Below, in pieces: positions 1 through 9,421 of a DNA stretch of 64,000 bases. The DNA is from Spartinivicinus ruber. GTDB taxonomy: Bacteria > Pseudomonadota > Gammaproteobacteria > Pseudomonadales > Zooshikellaceae. Below the pieces are notes generated by a model. The model was not told where the DNA came from and ran no database searches. It worked only from the letters and a program-made list of their open reading frames with translations. The translations under genes and the position numbers were made by a program. The stretch is taken from the NCBI RefSeq assembly GCF_011009015.1, contig NZ_CP048878.1:4866354-4930353 (forward strand). Direction: 5' to 3'. Within the stretch, counting starts at the first letter, position 1; each line of letters opens with the position of its first letter.

Positions 1-288
1 ACAAGGAATAGGCTTCTTATTTTTATAGGTTAATACCCCAGCAACACCTGGCTTTTTCTGATGACTCATCACTAAATAGCCACCAGCACAATAGGCTAAA
101 AATGGTGCGGGGTTATGTGAAAGAAACTGTTCTTGCCCAGGATCATTTTTAATTAGGTTAAACTCAGCCAAATAAACTGAATCTTGCTCAGTAGAGTGGC
201 GGAGATACCCATACCAATCCAGCATAAACACTGTTGCTATCACGCTAACTACAGCAACCACTATTAGTATGATGGGTTGATTTTTCAT
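1..288 (-). CDS. Truncated hypothetical membrane-anchored protein (N-terminal part)
   Basis: Reading frame open from an ATG at 286-288 to the left edge of the window (96 codons visible, no stop), so the gene is cut by the window. A Shine-Dalgarno-like GAGG lies just upstream of the ATG. The product starts with MKNQ followed by a hydrophobic stretch (about residues 5-24, IILIVVAVVSVIATVFML), which suggests a signal anchor or single membrane segment, then a polar domain with no motif I recognise. It lies downstream of the TetR gene on the same strand, 161 bp away. I cannot assign a function; confidence is in the frame, not in a role. Confidence 0.5.
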   Translation of the reverse strand, partial: MKNQPIILIVVAVVSVIATVFMLDWYGYLRHSTEQDSVYLAEFNLIKNDPGQEQFLSHNPAPFLAYCAGGYLVMSHQKKPGVAGVLTYKNKKPIPC

Positions 289-449
289 AATGACCTCAAA
301 GCTTGAGTAAGTTAAGTCAGTAGATTCTTACACCCACAGCCTTTATTGTCACCACTTGTATAGTGCTATTTTCTACAGTTGGATTACTTGCAACATAGCT
401 CTATTAACCCGCCATGCTGCAAAGTACTAAGTTTAACCAATGTAGTTTG

Positions 450-1154
450 TTAGTTTATGGTTTCCTCATCAGGAATTTGCAGCACCAACTGAATATGTCG
501 CTGTATAAATGCACGGATATATTCTCGCCCATAACGGTTTGGATCCAGCAAACAGCAATATTCTGCATCAACTACGACTGCCTTGGTCAGTGCCGCATCA
601 AGCTCTGGCTTAGCCGTACCTAATAGTTGATAAAAGCGGGTTAGATCCTTTAGCAAATTCTGGTGATGTAAGTGTACCAGCTGTCGTAAATGCGAAGACC
701 TAAGTGCTTCCAGCAGAAAAGCCTGCTCTGCAACAAGTTCATTACGACGCTCTGTCACTTGTTGCTCGATATAACATACGGCAAGTTCAGTAAAATGTTT
801 AAGTAAATGTCGCCTAGTTGTTTCAGTAGTCTCTGACTGAGACAACTGTTGTTTAATCGCTGCTTCAGCTTCAATCCAGAAATGACTCAGCCTAGCGTTA
901 CCTAATTCGACAAAGTAAGAAAAAGTGTCACTGATTAAATCATTAATATCCTTAAAATAGTAAGTGGTTGCTGATAATGGCACGCTGGCGGCTTTTGCAA
1001 TTGCGCGATGGCGAACGCCACGTACCCCTTCCTTGATTACAATATTAAGCGCTGCTTCCAGAATAGCCCGTCGCCGTTGCTCACTTCCTACTCTACTGGC
1101 TTTACGCCCTTGATAAGGAATGGACTGCTCTAGCTGCTCCCTTAATTCAGACAT
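450..1154 (-). CDS. TetR-family transcriptional regulator
   Basis: The 234-residue product has a TetR-type N-terminal DNA-binding domain: a helix beginning RRRAILEAALNIVIKEG (about residues 27-43), then the helix-turn-helix RHRAIAKAASVPLSATTYYF (about 48-67) with the typical YYF-K ending. The remaining ~160 residues are helical and would form the ligand-binding and dimer domain, whose ligand cannot be read from sequence. The N-terminal ~25 residues, rich in Glu, Gln and Arg, are an extension ahead of the usual start of the fold. It is monocistronic or leads into the truncated membrane ORF at the left edge, a possible target. Family call is firm; specificity unknown. Confidence 0.85.
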   Translation of the reverse strand: MSELREQLEQSIPYQGRKASRVGSEQRRRAILEAALNIVIKEGVRGVRHRAIAKAASVPLSATTYYFKDINDLISDTFSYFVELGNARLSHFWIEAEAAIKQQLSQSETTETTRRHLLKHFTELAVCYIEQQVTERRNELVAEQAFLLEALRSSHLRQLVHLHHQNLLKDLTRFYQLLGTAKPELDAALTKAVVVDAEYCCLLDPNRYGREYIRAFIQRHIQLVLQIPDEETIN

Positions 1155-1427
1155 GATTAGTAAGATCCCGTCACTGTACTTTTTTACTGCTCAAGAAACG
1201 GCTTGCTATTGATATAGAAGTACCTATTAACTACCAATAAACCGGATGAGCGATTTTTTAATTTTGTTTATAAAATTAATTCTGAGTTTAAAAACACTTT
1301 AACTGAAAGCTCAAACAGCATTCACTTCAGGCTAAAGCGATAAAAAAGCTAATCACCAAATTAGGACAAAATCCCCGTAAGGAATGCCAAATTTTAGAAA
1401 TCAGTAAAGTGCTTTTAACTTTGAAAA

Positions 1428-1452
1428 CGCCTTAACATTTATAATTAAGGCG
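1428..1452 (-). terminator. Probable intrinsic terminator of lysS
   Basis: Perfect 8-bp inverted repeat CGCCTTAA / TTAAGGCG with a 9-nt loop, followed on the minus strand by TTTT. It is the second of two hairpins downstream of lysS and the only one with a T run, so it is the more likely site of release. Confidence 0.6.
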
Positions 1453-1468
1453 ACAGTGTAAGGATAAC

Positions 1469-1496
1469 TGACCATTGAGCCACAACTCAATGGTCA
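1469..1496 (-). terminator. Stem-loop just after the lysS stop
   Basis: Perfect 11-bp inverted repeat TGACCATTGAG / CTCAATGGTCA with a 6-nt loop, starting 6 bp beyond the lysS stop codon. No T tract follows on the minus strand, so it may protect the 3' end or act together with the hairpin at 1428-1452. Confidence 0.5.
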
Positions 1497-1502
1497 AATG
1501 CG

Positions 1503-3008
1503 TCAAATTTCAGTTTGTGGTTTCATGTGAGGGAAAAGTAACACATCACGAATCGATGCAGAGTTAGTAAACAGCATAACTAAGCGATCAATACCGATGC
1601 CCTCTCCTGCAGTTGGTGGTAAACCATACTCTAGAGCATTAATATAATCTGCATCATAATGCATTGCTTCGTCATCACCTGCTTCTTTTTCAGCCACTTG
1701 CTGTTGGAAACGCTCTGCCTGATCTTCAGGGTCATTTAACTCAGAAAATCCATTGGCAATTTCCCGCCCCCCCACAAAAAACTCAAACCGATCAGTTACA
1801 AATGGATTTTCATCATTGCGTCGAGCAAGTGGAGAGACTTCTGTCGGGTATTCAGTAATAAATGTTGGCTGATCTAAACGGTGCTCAACGGTTTTTTCAA
1901 AAATCTCAATCTGCACCTTGCCCAAACCATAGTTGTCTTTTAATGGAATATCTAGGTTTTCAGCGACTTTACGAGCAGACTCCAGGTTGTCAATATCACT
2001 AGCCGTTAACTCTGGATTAAAGTGCAAAATAGAATCAAACACAGTCATCCGTTGAAATGGCTTAGCAAAGTCATACGAGCTGCCTTGGTAGCTCACTTCA
2101 TTAGAGCCCAACACCTGTTGAGTAACAGTACGCAACATGTCTTCTGTTAAGTCCATTAAATCATGATAATCTGCATAAGCCTGATAAAATTCCAACATGG
2201 TAAATTCAGGGTTATGCCGGGTTGATAAACCTTCATTACGGAAGTTACGATTAATTTCATAAACCCGCTCAAAGCCACCCACTACAAGACGCTTGAGGTA
2301 TAACTCTGGTGCGATACGTAAATACATATCAATATCCAGACTATTATGATAAGTAATAAATGGCCTTGCTGCTGCCCCACCAGGAATAACCTGCAACATA
2401 GGTGTTTCCACTTCCATAAATGCCTGGTTATTCAAATATTGGCGTATCGCTGCCACGATTTGGGTTCTAACCTGAAATACTTTACGTGACTCATCATTAA
2501 CAATTAAGTCTACATAACGCTGACGATAGCGCATTTCAGTATCTTCCAACCCTTTATGTTTATCTGGTAATGGACGCAGTGCTTTTGTTAATAATTGCAC
2601 TGATTCCATATCCACATAAAGGTCGCCTTTACCAGAGCGCTGTAATGTCCCTTCAGCACCAATAATATCACCTAAATCCCAGGTTTTAATATTCTTGAGA
2701 ACGTCCTTAGATAGTATTTTACGATTAACGTATACCTGAATCCTATCACTAGCGTCTTGAATAACAATAAAAGCACCCCGGTTCAACATAATGCGACCAG
2801 CGACTTTTACCCGAATGCCTGCTTCAGTCAGCTCTTCCTTCGATTTATCCTTGTATTTGACTTGCAAATCTTCGGCTAAACTATCGCGCCGAAAGCCATT
2901 GGGGAAGGCATTACGCTCTTCCCGAATGGCTGCTAGCTTTTCCCGGCGCAATGCAATCAGCTTATTTTCATCCTGTTGCTCAACTGCACTCTGAGTGTCT
3001 TCAGTCAT
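1503..3008 (-). CDS. lysS: Lysine--tRNA ligase, class II
   Basis: LysRS charges tRNA-Lys with lysine using ATP in the cytoplasm. The 501-residue length matches bacterial class II LysRS (E. coli 505). The OB-fold anticodon-binding domain occupies about residues 55-160 ([20 protein letters not shown]). Class II motif 2 is seen in [15 protein letters not shown] with the preceding [15 protein letters not shown], and motif 3 in [14 protein letters not shown] near the C terminus. The gene follows prfB by 104 bp, the common gammaproteobacterial order prfB-lysS, and is probably co-transcribed with it. It has a run of seven Gs at 1767-1773 where two Gly codons are both GGG. Confidence 0.97.
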   Translation of the reverse strand: MTEDTQSAVEQQDENKLIALRREKLAAIREERNAFPNGFRRDSLAEDLQVKYKDKSKEELTEAGIRVKVAGRIMLNRGAFIVIQDASDRIQVYVNRKILSKDVLKNIKTWDLGDIIGAEGTLQRSGKGDLYVDMESVQLLTKALRPLPDKHKGLEDTEMRYRQRYVDLIVNDESRKVFQVRTQIVAAIRQYLNNQAFMEVETPMLQVIPGGAAARPFITYHNSLDIDMYLRIAPELYLKRLVVGGFERVYEINRNFRNEGLSTRHNPEFTMLEFYQAYADYHDLMDLTEDMLRTVTQQVLGSNEVSYQGSSYDFAKPFQRMTVFDSILHFNPELTASDIDNLESARKVAENLDIPLKDNYGLGKVQIEIFEKTVEHRLDQPTFITEYPTEVSPLARRNDENPFVTDRFEFFVGGREIANGFSELNDPEDQAERFQQQVAEKEAGDDEAMHYDADYINALEYGLPPTAGEGIGIDRLVMLFTNSASIRDVLLFPHMKPQTEI

Positions 3009-3112
3009 ACGGGTTACCTGTTATTACATTACTTACTTTAATCACTTGAAGTGATTTTCTTTGACTTTTAACGCCTGCGCTCATTAGCCCAATGGATATA
3101 ACACGCTAAAAA

Positions 3113-4211
3113 TTACAAACCTTTCTTTAAGCTCGCCTCAATAAACTTATCAAGGTCACCATCTAATACAGCATTACAGTTTGAGGTTTCTACCCCAGTC
3201 CGTAAGTCTTTAATTCTGGATGAATCCAACACATAGGAGCGAATCTGACTGCCCCATCCTATGTCAGACTTACTATCTTCTAAAGCTTGTTGTTCTGCCG
3301 TCCGTTTTTGCATTTCCTGCTCATACAACTTAGCCTTTAACTGTTGCATAGCTTTATCTTTATTTTGGTGCTGGGAACGCTGGTTTTGACACTGAACCAC
3401 AATACCCGTTGGTAAGTGGGTAATCCGGATCGCAGAATCTGTCGTATTCACGTGTTGCCCACCAGCCCCACTGGAGCGGTAAGTATCAATCCGTAAATCA
3501 GCTGGATTAATATCTACCTCAATATCATCATCAATTTCAGGGGAAATAAATACTGATGCAAATGAAGTATGCCGACGATTGCCTGAGTCAAAAGGGGACT
3601 TACGGACTAATCGATGCACACCCGTCTCTGTTCTTAACCAACCAAATGCATAGTCACCCGTAAACTGGATCGTGGCACTTTTTATACCTGCTACATCACC
3701 AGCAGATACTTCAACTAAATCAGTCTTAAAACCTTTTTGCTCACCCCAGCGTAAATACATCCGCAGCAGCATATTGGCCCAGTCTTGGGCTTCCGTACCA
3801 CCGGAACCTGCCTGAATATCCAGGTAGGCATTATTAGGGTCCATCTTGCCAGCAAACATTCGTCGAAACTCTAGCTGACCAAGTAAATTTGATAACTCAC
3901 TTAGCTCCGACTCCACTTCAGTTACCGAGTCAGGATCATTTTCCTCAACCGCCATATCCAGTAAGTCTTTAGCATCATCAATACCTTGTGACAGTTTATC
4001 AATCGTGCCTACCACCGACTCCAACTGAGACCGTTCTTTTCCTAATGCTTGAGCACGGTCAGGCTCATTCCAGACACTAGGGTCTTCTAGTTCACGCTCA
4101 ACTTCAACCAGCCGCTCCTGTTTGTCAGCGTAGTCAAAGGTACCCCCTCAGCACCTCAGTACGGCACTTTAGGTCGTCAATTGTTTGCAGAATTGGATTA
4201 ATTTCTTGCAT
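3113..4211 (-). CDS. prfB: Peptide chain release factor 2 (programmed +1 frameshift)
   Basis: RF2 reads UGA and UAA stops and triggers peptide release. The gene is in two frames: a 25-codon first frame from ATG at 4209-4211 ends at an in-frame TGA (4134-4136), and the rest continues in the +1 frame to 3113. Joined length is 365 residues, equal to E. coli RF2. The release motif GGQ is in [12 protein letters not shown], and the stop-recognition motif SPF is in [12 protein letters not shown]. The tail [16 protein letters not shown] is typical of RF2. The annotation must join both frames; the long frame alone would begin at an internal ATG (4024) and lose the N-terminal helical domain. lysS follows. 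Confidence 0.95.
4131..4150 (-). promoter_or_regulatory. prfB autoregulatory +1 frameshift site
   Basis: On the minus strand the sequence reads AGGGGG TAC CTT TGA C. The internal Shine-Dalgarno-like AGGGGG lies 3 nt ahead of the slippery CTT codon, followed by the poor-context stop TGA-C. This is the classical RF2 arrangement: low RF2 slows termination at UGA, the ribosome slips +1, and more RF2 is made. Confidence 0.95.
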
Positions 4212-4287
4212 TGTGAATACTTTCCAAAAAATCTTGCGTAAAAAGGTCAGCATTTTAACCGAATGCCAACCATTTAGAAATGGAGAA

Positions 4288-6030
4288 TCAGTCTCTGTTT
4301 GGTCTTACCGGCTCAATATACTCAACCATTAGCTGTAGATTTTGCTTACCCCGAAAGTAATTCACATCCAACTTGTAAGCTAACAATACTTGAGCAATTG
4401 ACTGATCAGGCCAAACTGACAAATCAATATTAAAGGCTATGGCATCAACAAACAGCTCCCCACTGGGGTGTTTTAACATCAGTTTCAGGTGCTTCTCACC
4501 AATAATACGTTGCTGAATCACTTGAAAATAACCTTGAAATACAGGCTCTGGGAAATGTTGCCCCCAGGGTCCAGCCTCTCTAATGAGAGACGCCAGATAT
4601 AAATTAATTTCGTGACAACTCAGCTCACCATCTGTTAATACTTCAGCTTCAAGCTGTTCTTGGGTTAACCAGTCTGCAGCCACTTCTTGGAAAGCCTGAC
4701 AAAAAGCCTCAAAGTTTTCATTCTTAATGCTCAGACCTGCAGCCATCGCATGACCGCCAAACTTAATAATCAACTCAGGGTGTTTTTTATCCACTGCATC
4801 CAATGCATCTCGAATATGAAATCCTGGGATAGATCGAGCAGAACCTTTAATTTCACCATTATCCCCTTCAGCAAAGGCAATCACAGGACGGTGGGTTCGC
4901 TCTTTAATTCGAGCCGCCAAAATTCCAATCACTCCTTGGTGCCAGGTCGCATCAAACAAGCAAATACCCGTTGGGAATTGCTCCTCTTGATCTAGCTGTA
5001 ATCGCTGCAATTCTGCAACTGCCTGCTGTTGCATATCTGACTCAATTTGCTTGCGATCACGGTTTAATTCATCCAATTGAAAAGCGATTTCCCTTGCCCG
5101 CTGATGATCATCTGCTAGCAAACACTCAATGCCTAGTGACATATCGTCCAGACGCCCGGCTGCATTTAGCCTTGGCCCAACCGCAAAACCCAAGTCAGTT
5201 GCAACTAATTGTTCTCGGTGCCTGCCTGCTACTTCAATAAGTGCTAAAATACCTGGTCTGGCTTTTCCGGCACGAATACGCTTTAAACCCTGTTGCACCA
5301 GTATTCGGTTGTTGTCGTCCAATGGCACTACATCCGCCACAGTCCCTAACGCAACGATATCAAGAAAGTTGGCCATATTGGGCTCAGGCCGGTTCACAAA
5401 CCAATTTCGCTCACGCAAATGCTGCCTTAATGCCACCATTACATAAAAAATTACACCAACCCCAGCCGGATTACGACTGGGAAAATCACAGCCAGGTTGA
5501 TTAGGATTAACAATAGCATCAGCCTTTGGCAATTCCGCTCCAGCTAGGTGATGATCAGTCACCACTATTTTTATTCCCTTTTCTTTAGCAAAATCCACCC
5601 CAGCAATACTGGAAATACCATTATCCACAGTAATGATTAAATCAGGCTGATAACGCAGTGCTTCTGAGACAATTTCAGGTGACAGACCATAGCCATACTC
5701 AAATCGATTAGGTACTAAATAATCAACTTTTTCCACTCCTAAAGCCCTTAATGCCAATACTGCTAAGGTACTACTCGTTGCACCATCAGCATCAAAGTCA
5801 CCGACAATCAGAATTTGCTGTTGTGCTTCAATTGCATCAGCAATTACTTCAACGGCACGATCAACGCCTTTAAAAGTATTAAAGGGTAATAGAGCTTGAA
5901 GCGAGTGATTCAATTGTATTTCGTCACTGATTCCTCTCGCCGCATAAATACGCTGCAAAACTGGGTGCAAAGAATCAGAAAACTGGCATTGGCTAAGATC
6001 AAAAGTTCGTTGGGTTATGCGTTTTTGCAT
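4288..6030 (-). CDS. recJ: Single-stranded-DNA-specific exonuclease RecJ
   Basis: RecJ is the 5'-3' ssDNA exonuclease of recombination and mismatch/base-excision repair. I chose the ATG at 6028-6030 (MQKRITQRTFDLS), giving 580 residues (E. coli 577); the open frame runs 29 codons further upstream but that part is not family-like. DHH-superfamily motifs are visible: GDFDADGATS (about residue 78), VDNGISS and VTDHHLAG (about 135-160), then the DHHA1 motif GGHAMAAGLSI in the C-terminal half. The C-terminal ~110 residues fit the RecJ OB domain. It lies between thrC and prfB as in Pseudomonas, same strand. Confidence 0.96.
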   Translation of the reverse strand: MQKRITQRTFDLSQCQFSDSLHPVLQRIYAARGISDEIQLNHSLQALLPFNTFKGVDRAVEVIADAIEAQQQILIVGDFDADGATSSTLAVLALRALGVEKVDYLVPNRFEYGYGLSPEIVSEALRYQPDLIITVDNGISSIAGVDFAKEKGIKIVVTDHHLAGAELPKADAIVNPNQPGCDFPSRNPAGVGVIFYVMVALRQHLRERNWFVNRPEPNMANFLDIVALGTVADVVPLDDNNRILVQQGLKRIRAGKARPGILALIEVAGRHREQLVATDLGFAVGPRLNAAGRLDDMSLGIECLLADDHQRAREIAFQLDELNRDRKQIESDMQQQAVAELQRLQLDQEEQFPTGICLFDATWHQGVIGILAARIKERTHRPVIAFAEGDNGEIKGSARSIPGFHIRDALDAVDKKHPELIIKFGGHAMAAGLSIKNENFEAFCQAFQEVAADWLTQEQLEAEVLTDGELSCHEINLYLASLIREAGPWGQHFPEPVFQGYFQVIQQRIIGEKHLKLMLKHPSGELFVDAIAFNIDLSVWPDQSIAQVLLAYKLDVNYFRGKQNLQLMVEYIEPVRPNRD

Positions 6031-6320
6031 TGGGGCTTTTCTATCAAAAAATGTCAGGCTAAAAAACACCTGAAAGGTGTGTGCAGTGTTATTTTTTTGA
6101 ATTGAGAAAAGAAGCAAAAAGCCTCTATTCTCAATATACCATTCTCGAATGATTTTTAAGACTTGTAGTCGTCACTAAGCACCATGGATAGTGTGAATGC
6201 AGTTTATGTAGGAGCAATAAACAGTCTTCACCCCAATCATTTATAAAAACATAAACTCATGGGCTTCATCACTCGACAGCTGCCCCTAAAAGCCATTCGC
6301 TTTGGCTGAAAATACTCATT

Positions 6321-7724
6321 TTACTTAAAAAAGCGCCCATGGGTTTGGATATGCTGCTGAACATCTTCTAACTTGTTTGCGAGCACCTGATAACGCTCTT
6401 CCCGCTCAAATAAATCTGTTAAATGATGTGGTAACTCAGCGCTAGCCAATCCAGCTTGAACAATAGCATCAGGGAATTTCACTGGATGTGCAGTTGCCAA
6501 CGTTACCATAGGATTAACTCGATTATTTCGACAACTTCGAGCTGCTTTTACGCCAATTGCAGTATGTGGGTCTAATAAATAACCTGTGTCAGCATAAACC
6601 TGCTTAATAGTAACAATTGTTTCTTCATCAGATACACGACAACTGCTGAATAACTGTTTAGCTTGCTCCCAACGATAGGGTTCAATACTTATAGAGCCTT
6701 GCTCGTTAAACTGCTCCATTAAAGCTGCTAAAGTTTGCCCATTACGACCATGTAAATCAAACAACAATCGCTCGAAGTTGCTGGAAATCATAATATCCAT
6801 GCTAGGCGATAATGTCGGATACAGTTGCTCTTTGGCATACTGATTACCGCTAATAAACCGATGTAAAATGTCATTACGATTTGTAGCAACCACTAGCTGA
6901 TTAATCGGCAAGCCCATTTGCCTAGCAATATAACCAGCAAAAATATCCCCAAAGTTTCCGGTTGGCACAGAAAAACTAACACTGCGATGAGGAGCGCCTA
7001 AATGAATAGCCGCATAAAAATAATACACCACTTGCGCCATAATTCTGGCCCAGTTAATGGAGTTCACAGCCACCAGACGAGCTTTGTTTTGTAAGAAGTT
7101 TTGATTGGAAAAACAAGCTTTTACCATTGCCTGACAATCATCAAAATTGCCTTCAATGGCCAAATTGAATACGTTATCACCCACCACCGTAGTCATCTGC
7201 CGGCGCTGGACATCAGATACTCGATTATGAGGGTGCATAATGAAAATATCGACATTTTCACAAGGGCGGCAGCCTTCTATTGCCGCCGAGCCAGTGTCAC
7301 CAGAAGTGGCACCAACAATTACAGCTCGCTCATCACGCTTGGCCAGCACATAATCTAATAACCTACCCAGCAGCTGCAGGGCAAAATCTTTAAACGCCAA
7401 AGTAGGCCCATGAAATAACTCCATTACCCACTCATTAGCTGCCAACTGTTGCATAGGTGCTATAGCTGTATGGCTAAAACTGGCATAGGTATCTTGAATA
7501 ATTCGGCGTAAGTCCTGGTTAGGAATACTTTCAGCAACAAAAGGAGTGATTACTTGTTCAGCAAGTTCTGCATAATTTAAGCTTGACCACTCAGCTATCT
7601 GCTCCGGTAAAAATTTAGGCAAAGTTTCTGGTACATACAAACCACCATCACTGGCTAGCCCTGCCAGTAAGACATCCTCAAAGTTCAACGCAGGCGCTTG
7701 CCCACGGGTACTTATATACTTCAC
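6321..7724 (-). CDS. thrC: Threonine synthase
   Basis: PLP-dependent enzyme that converts O-phosphohomoserine to threonine, the last step of the threonine branch. The PLP lysine is in GPTLAFKDFALQ (about residue 113), and the phosphate-binding loop is in GATSGDTGSAAIEG. The N terminus MKYISTRGQAPALNFEDVLLAGLASDGGLYVPE is characteristic of the long (about 460-residue) ThrC class of proteobacteria; length here is 467. It follows hom by 102 bp on the same strand, so the two threonine genes are probably one transcript. Confidence 0.97.
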   Translation of the reverse strand: MKYISTRGQAPALNFEDVLLAGLASDGGLYVPETLPKFLPEQIAEWSSLNYAELAEQVITPFVAESIPNQDLRRIIQDTYASFSHTAIAPMQQLAANEWVMELFHGPTLAFKDFALQLLGRLLDYVLAKRDERAVIVGATSGDTGSAAIEGCRPCENVDIFIMHPHNRVSDVQRRQMTTVVGDNVFNLAIEGNFDDCQAMVKACFSNQNFLQNKARLVAVNSINWARIMAQVVYYFYAAIHLGAPHRSVSFSVPTGNFGDIFAGYIARQMGLPINQLVVATNRNDILHRFISGNQYAKEQLYPTLSPSMDIMISSNFERLLFDLHGRNGQTLAALMEQFNEQGSISIEPYRWEQAKQLFSSCRVSDEETIVTIKQVYADTGYLLDPHTAIGVKAARSCRNNRVNPMVTLATAHPVKFPDAIVQAGLASAELPHHLTDLFEREERYQVLANKLEDVQQHIQTHGRFFK

Positions 7725-7826
7725 AGTATTACCTATTTATGGAATTTTAAAACATCAATCTGTTGCTTATTGTATAACCAATCTATTGGGGTTTCGCGAA
7801 AGCCTGTAGGCTCTACGAAAAACCTC

Positions 7827-9131
7827 TTAGTGGTCTAGGTGATCCATTCGAATAGTAACGACCTCACCCGACACATCGGCTAGTGCTTGAATAGCTGTAA
7901 TTGCTGCATTCATATCTTTTTCCCGCACTTTTCTAGTTAGCATAAAAATATCAGCAAACTGCTCACCTTCAGGCACTTCTTTTTGGTTAATCGCCTCAAT
8001 ATTAATATTTAAGTCGCTGAGAATACGGGTAATGTTTGCCATCACACCTGGGTGGTCCACAGCCTTCATTCTTAAATAATAGGCAGACTCAACGTCATCA
8101 ATACTGAGAATTTTCGTGTCATCAATTGCTTCTGGGTGAAAAGCTAAAGGGGCTACTACGGAAGAAACTGAATCAATGGAGCGAGCCACATCAATAATAT
8201 CAGCCACTACCGCAGAAGCTGTTGGCTCTGCACCAGCACCAGGGCCGTAGTACATAGTTGGTCCTACCGCATCAGCATCCACCATCACCGCATTCATCAC
8301 ACCATCAACTTTAGCAATTAATTTAGTATCAGGAATCAAGGTTGGGTGAACTCTAAGCTCAATACCATCAGGTTTACGTCGAGCAATCCCTAAATGCTTA
8401 ATCTGATAGCCAAGCTCTCTGGCATGAGCAAGATCTTCTGGGGTTATCTGGCTAATGCCTTCTGTATAGGCAGACTTAAACTGTAGTGGAACACCAAAAG
8501 CAATAGAGGCCAAAATCGTCAGCTTGTGGGCAGCATCAACTCCTTCGACGTCAAAAGTAGGGTCAGCCTCTGCATAACCTAATGCCTGTGCCTCAGCCAA
8601 AACATCTGCAAACTCGCGTTTTTCTTTCGCCATTGCAGTAAGAATAAAGTTGCCAGTACCGTTGATTATACCTGCGATAGTATTAATTCTGTTGGCAGCC
8701 AGCCCTTCACGAATGGCTTTAATCACAGGAATACCACCCGCTACTGCTGCCTCATAGGCAACAATAACACCTTTTTCCGCGGCGGCGGCAAAGATTTCAT
8801 TACCATATTCAGCAATCAGTGCTTTATTGGCTGTTACAACATGCTTCCCATGCTGAATAGCCGTTAACACCAACTCTTTTGCAGTGTCATAACCACCAAT
8901 CAACTCCACAACAATATCAATGGCTGGGTTCTTGGCAACCTCAAAAATATCTCGGGTAATATTGGTTTTAGAAAGATCACAAGCGGGGTTATCTCTTCTT
9001 GCACCCACTTGCTCAATAACCAGTTCTCGACCAAGACGACGAGCAATTTCTTCAGCATTACGTTGTAACACATTAAATGTACCGCTGCCGACGGTACCTA
9101 ACCCACATATTCCTACTTTTACGGGCTTCAA
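7827..9131 (-). CDS. hom: Homoserine dehydrogenase (monofunctional, with ACT domain)
   Basis: Reduces aspartate semialdehyde to homoserine with NAD(P)H, the branch point to threonine and methionine. The 434-residue product opens with the Rossmann motif GICGLGTVGSGT, continues with the conserved TANKALIAEYG and EAAVAGGIPVIKAIREGL, and ends with an ACT regulatory domain (about 350-430, YYLRMKAVDHPGVMANI). The monofunctional ACT form is usual in Pseudomonas relatives; there is no fused aspartokinase. The start is a TTG at 9129-9131, preceded at 5 nt by a strong GGGGG ribosome-binding site. thrC follows. Confidence 0.97.
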   Translation of the reverse strand: MKPVKVGICGLGTVGSGTFNVLQRNAEEIARRLGRELVIEQVGARRDNPACDLSKTNITRDIFEVAKNPAIDIVVELIGGYDTAKELVLTAIQHGKHVVTANKALIAEYGNEIFAAAAEKGVIVAYEAAVAGGIPVIKAIREGLAANRINTIAGIINGTGNFILTAMAKEKREFADVLAEAQALGYAEADPTFDVEGVDAAHKLTILASIAFGVPLQFKSAYTEGISQITPEDLAHARELGYQIKHLGIARRKPDGIELRVHPTLIPDTKLIAKVDGVMNAVMVDADAVGPTMYYGPGAGAEPTASAVVADIIDVARSIDSVSSVVAPLAFHPEAIDDTKILSIDDVESAYYLRMKAVDHPGVMANITRILSDLNINIEAINQKEVPEGEQFADIFMLTRKVREKDMNAAITAIQALADVSGEVVTIRMDHLDH

Positions 9132-9364
9132 AATGGACCCCCAGTTGACTTTGCCTTTTTCAGATTGGGTATGACATAACTGATTTATACCACAATCGCT
9201 TCTACCAAGCCGGTTATTATAGCGTCATTAATCAGTGAGTGGAGTAGCAAATGCAGAACAATTATTACTATAACCCCCTTATTGAGGGAATAGTTGGGAT
9301 ATGGGAATGATTATGGTAGTCGGTAAGCGAAACTGATAAAAATTACTAACATTGAGACGTTAGC

Positions 9365-9392
9365 CGTCATAACACTAACCAACATTATGACG
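9365..9392 (-). terminator. Possible weak terminator downstream of dsbC
   Basis: Perfect 8-bp inverted repeat CGTCATAA / TTATGACG with a 12-nt loop, 30 bp past the dsbC stop in the 290-bp gap before hom. No clear T tract follows on the minus strand, so the terminator role is uncertain. The same gap has a TATAAT-like -10 at 9216-9221 (minus strand) that could serve hom, without a good -35. Confidence 0.3.
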
Positions 9393-9421
9393 ACAAAGTA
9401 AGACTTGCTGAAAGAAACAGG

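Larger units (their letters stand above)
1155..1502. other. Intergenic region between tetR and lysS
   Basis: About 350 bp without a convincing gene. The half next to lysS holds two strong hairpins (1428-1452 and 1469-1496, listed separately). The half next to tetR is AT-rich (around 1250-1290) and probably holds the tetR promoter, but I could not pick a clear -35/-10 pair. Confidence 0.5.

Noticed and set aside
414-623. Plus-strand ORF opposite tetR
   Set aside because: Lies almost wholly antisense to the well-supported TetR gene and has no protein-like features.
3041-3056. Small palindrome AATCACTT/AAGTGATT between prfB and lysS
   Set aside because: Too short and without a T tract on the transcribed strand to call a terminator.
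6031-6117. 29-codon upstream extension of recJ
   Set aside because: Sequence is hydrophobic and not RecJ-like; the ATG at 6030 gives the family length.
9132-9421. Possible threonine attenuator leader upstream of hom
   Set aside because: No leader peptide rich in Thr or Ile with paired terminator/antiterminator stems could be seen on the minus strand.
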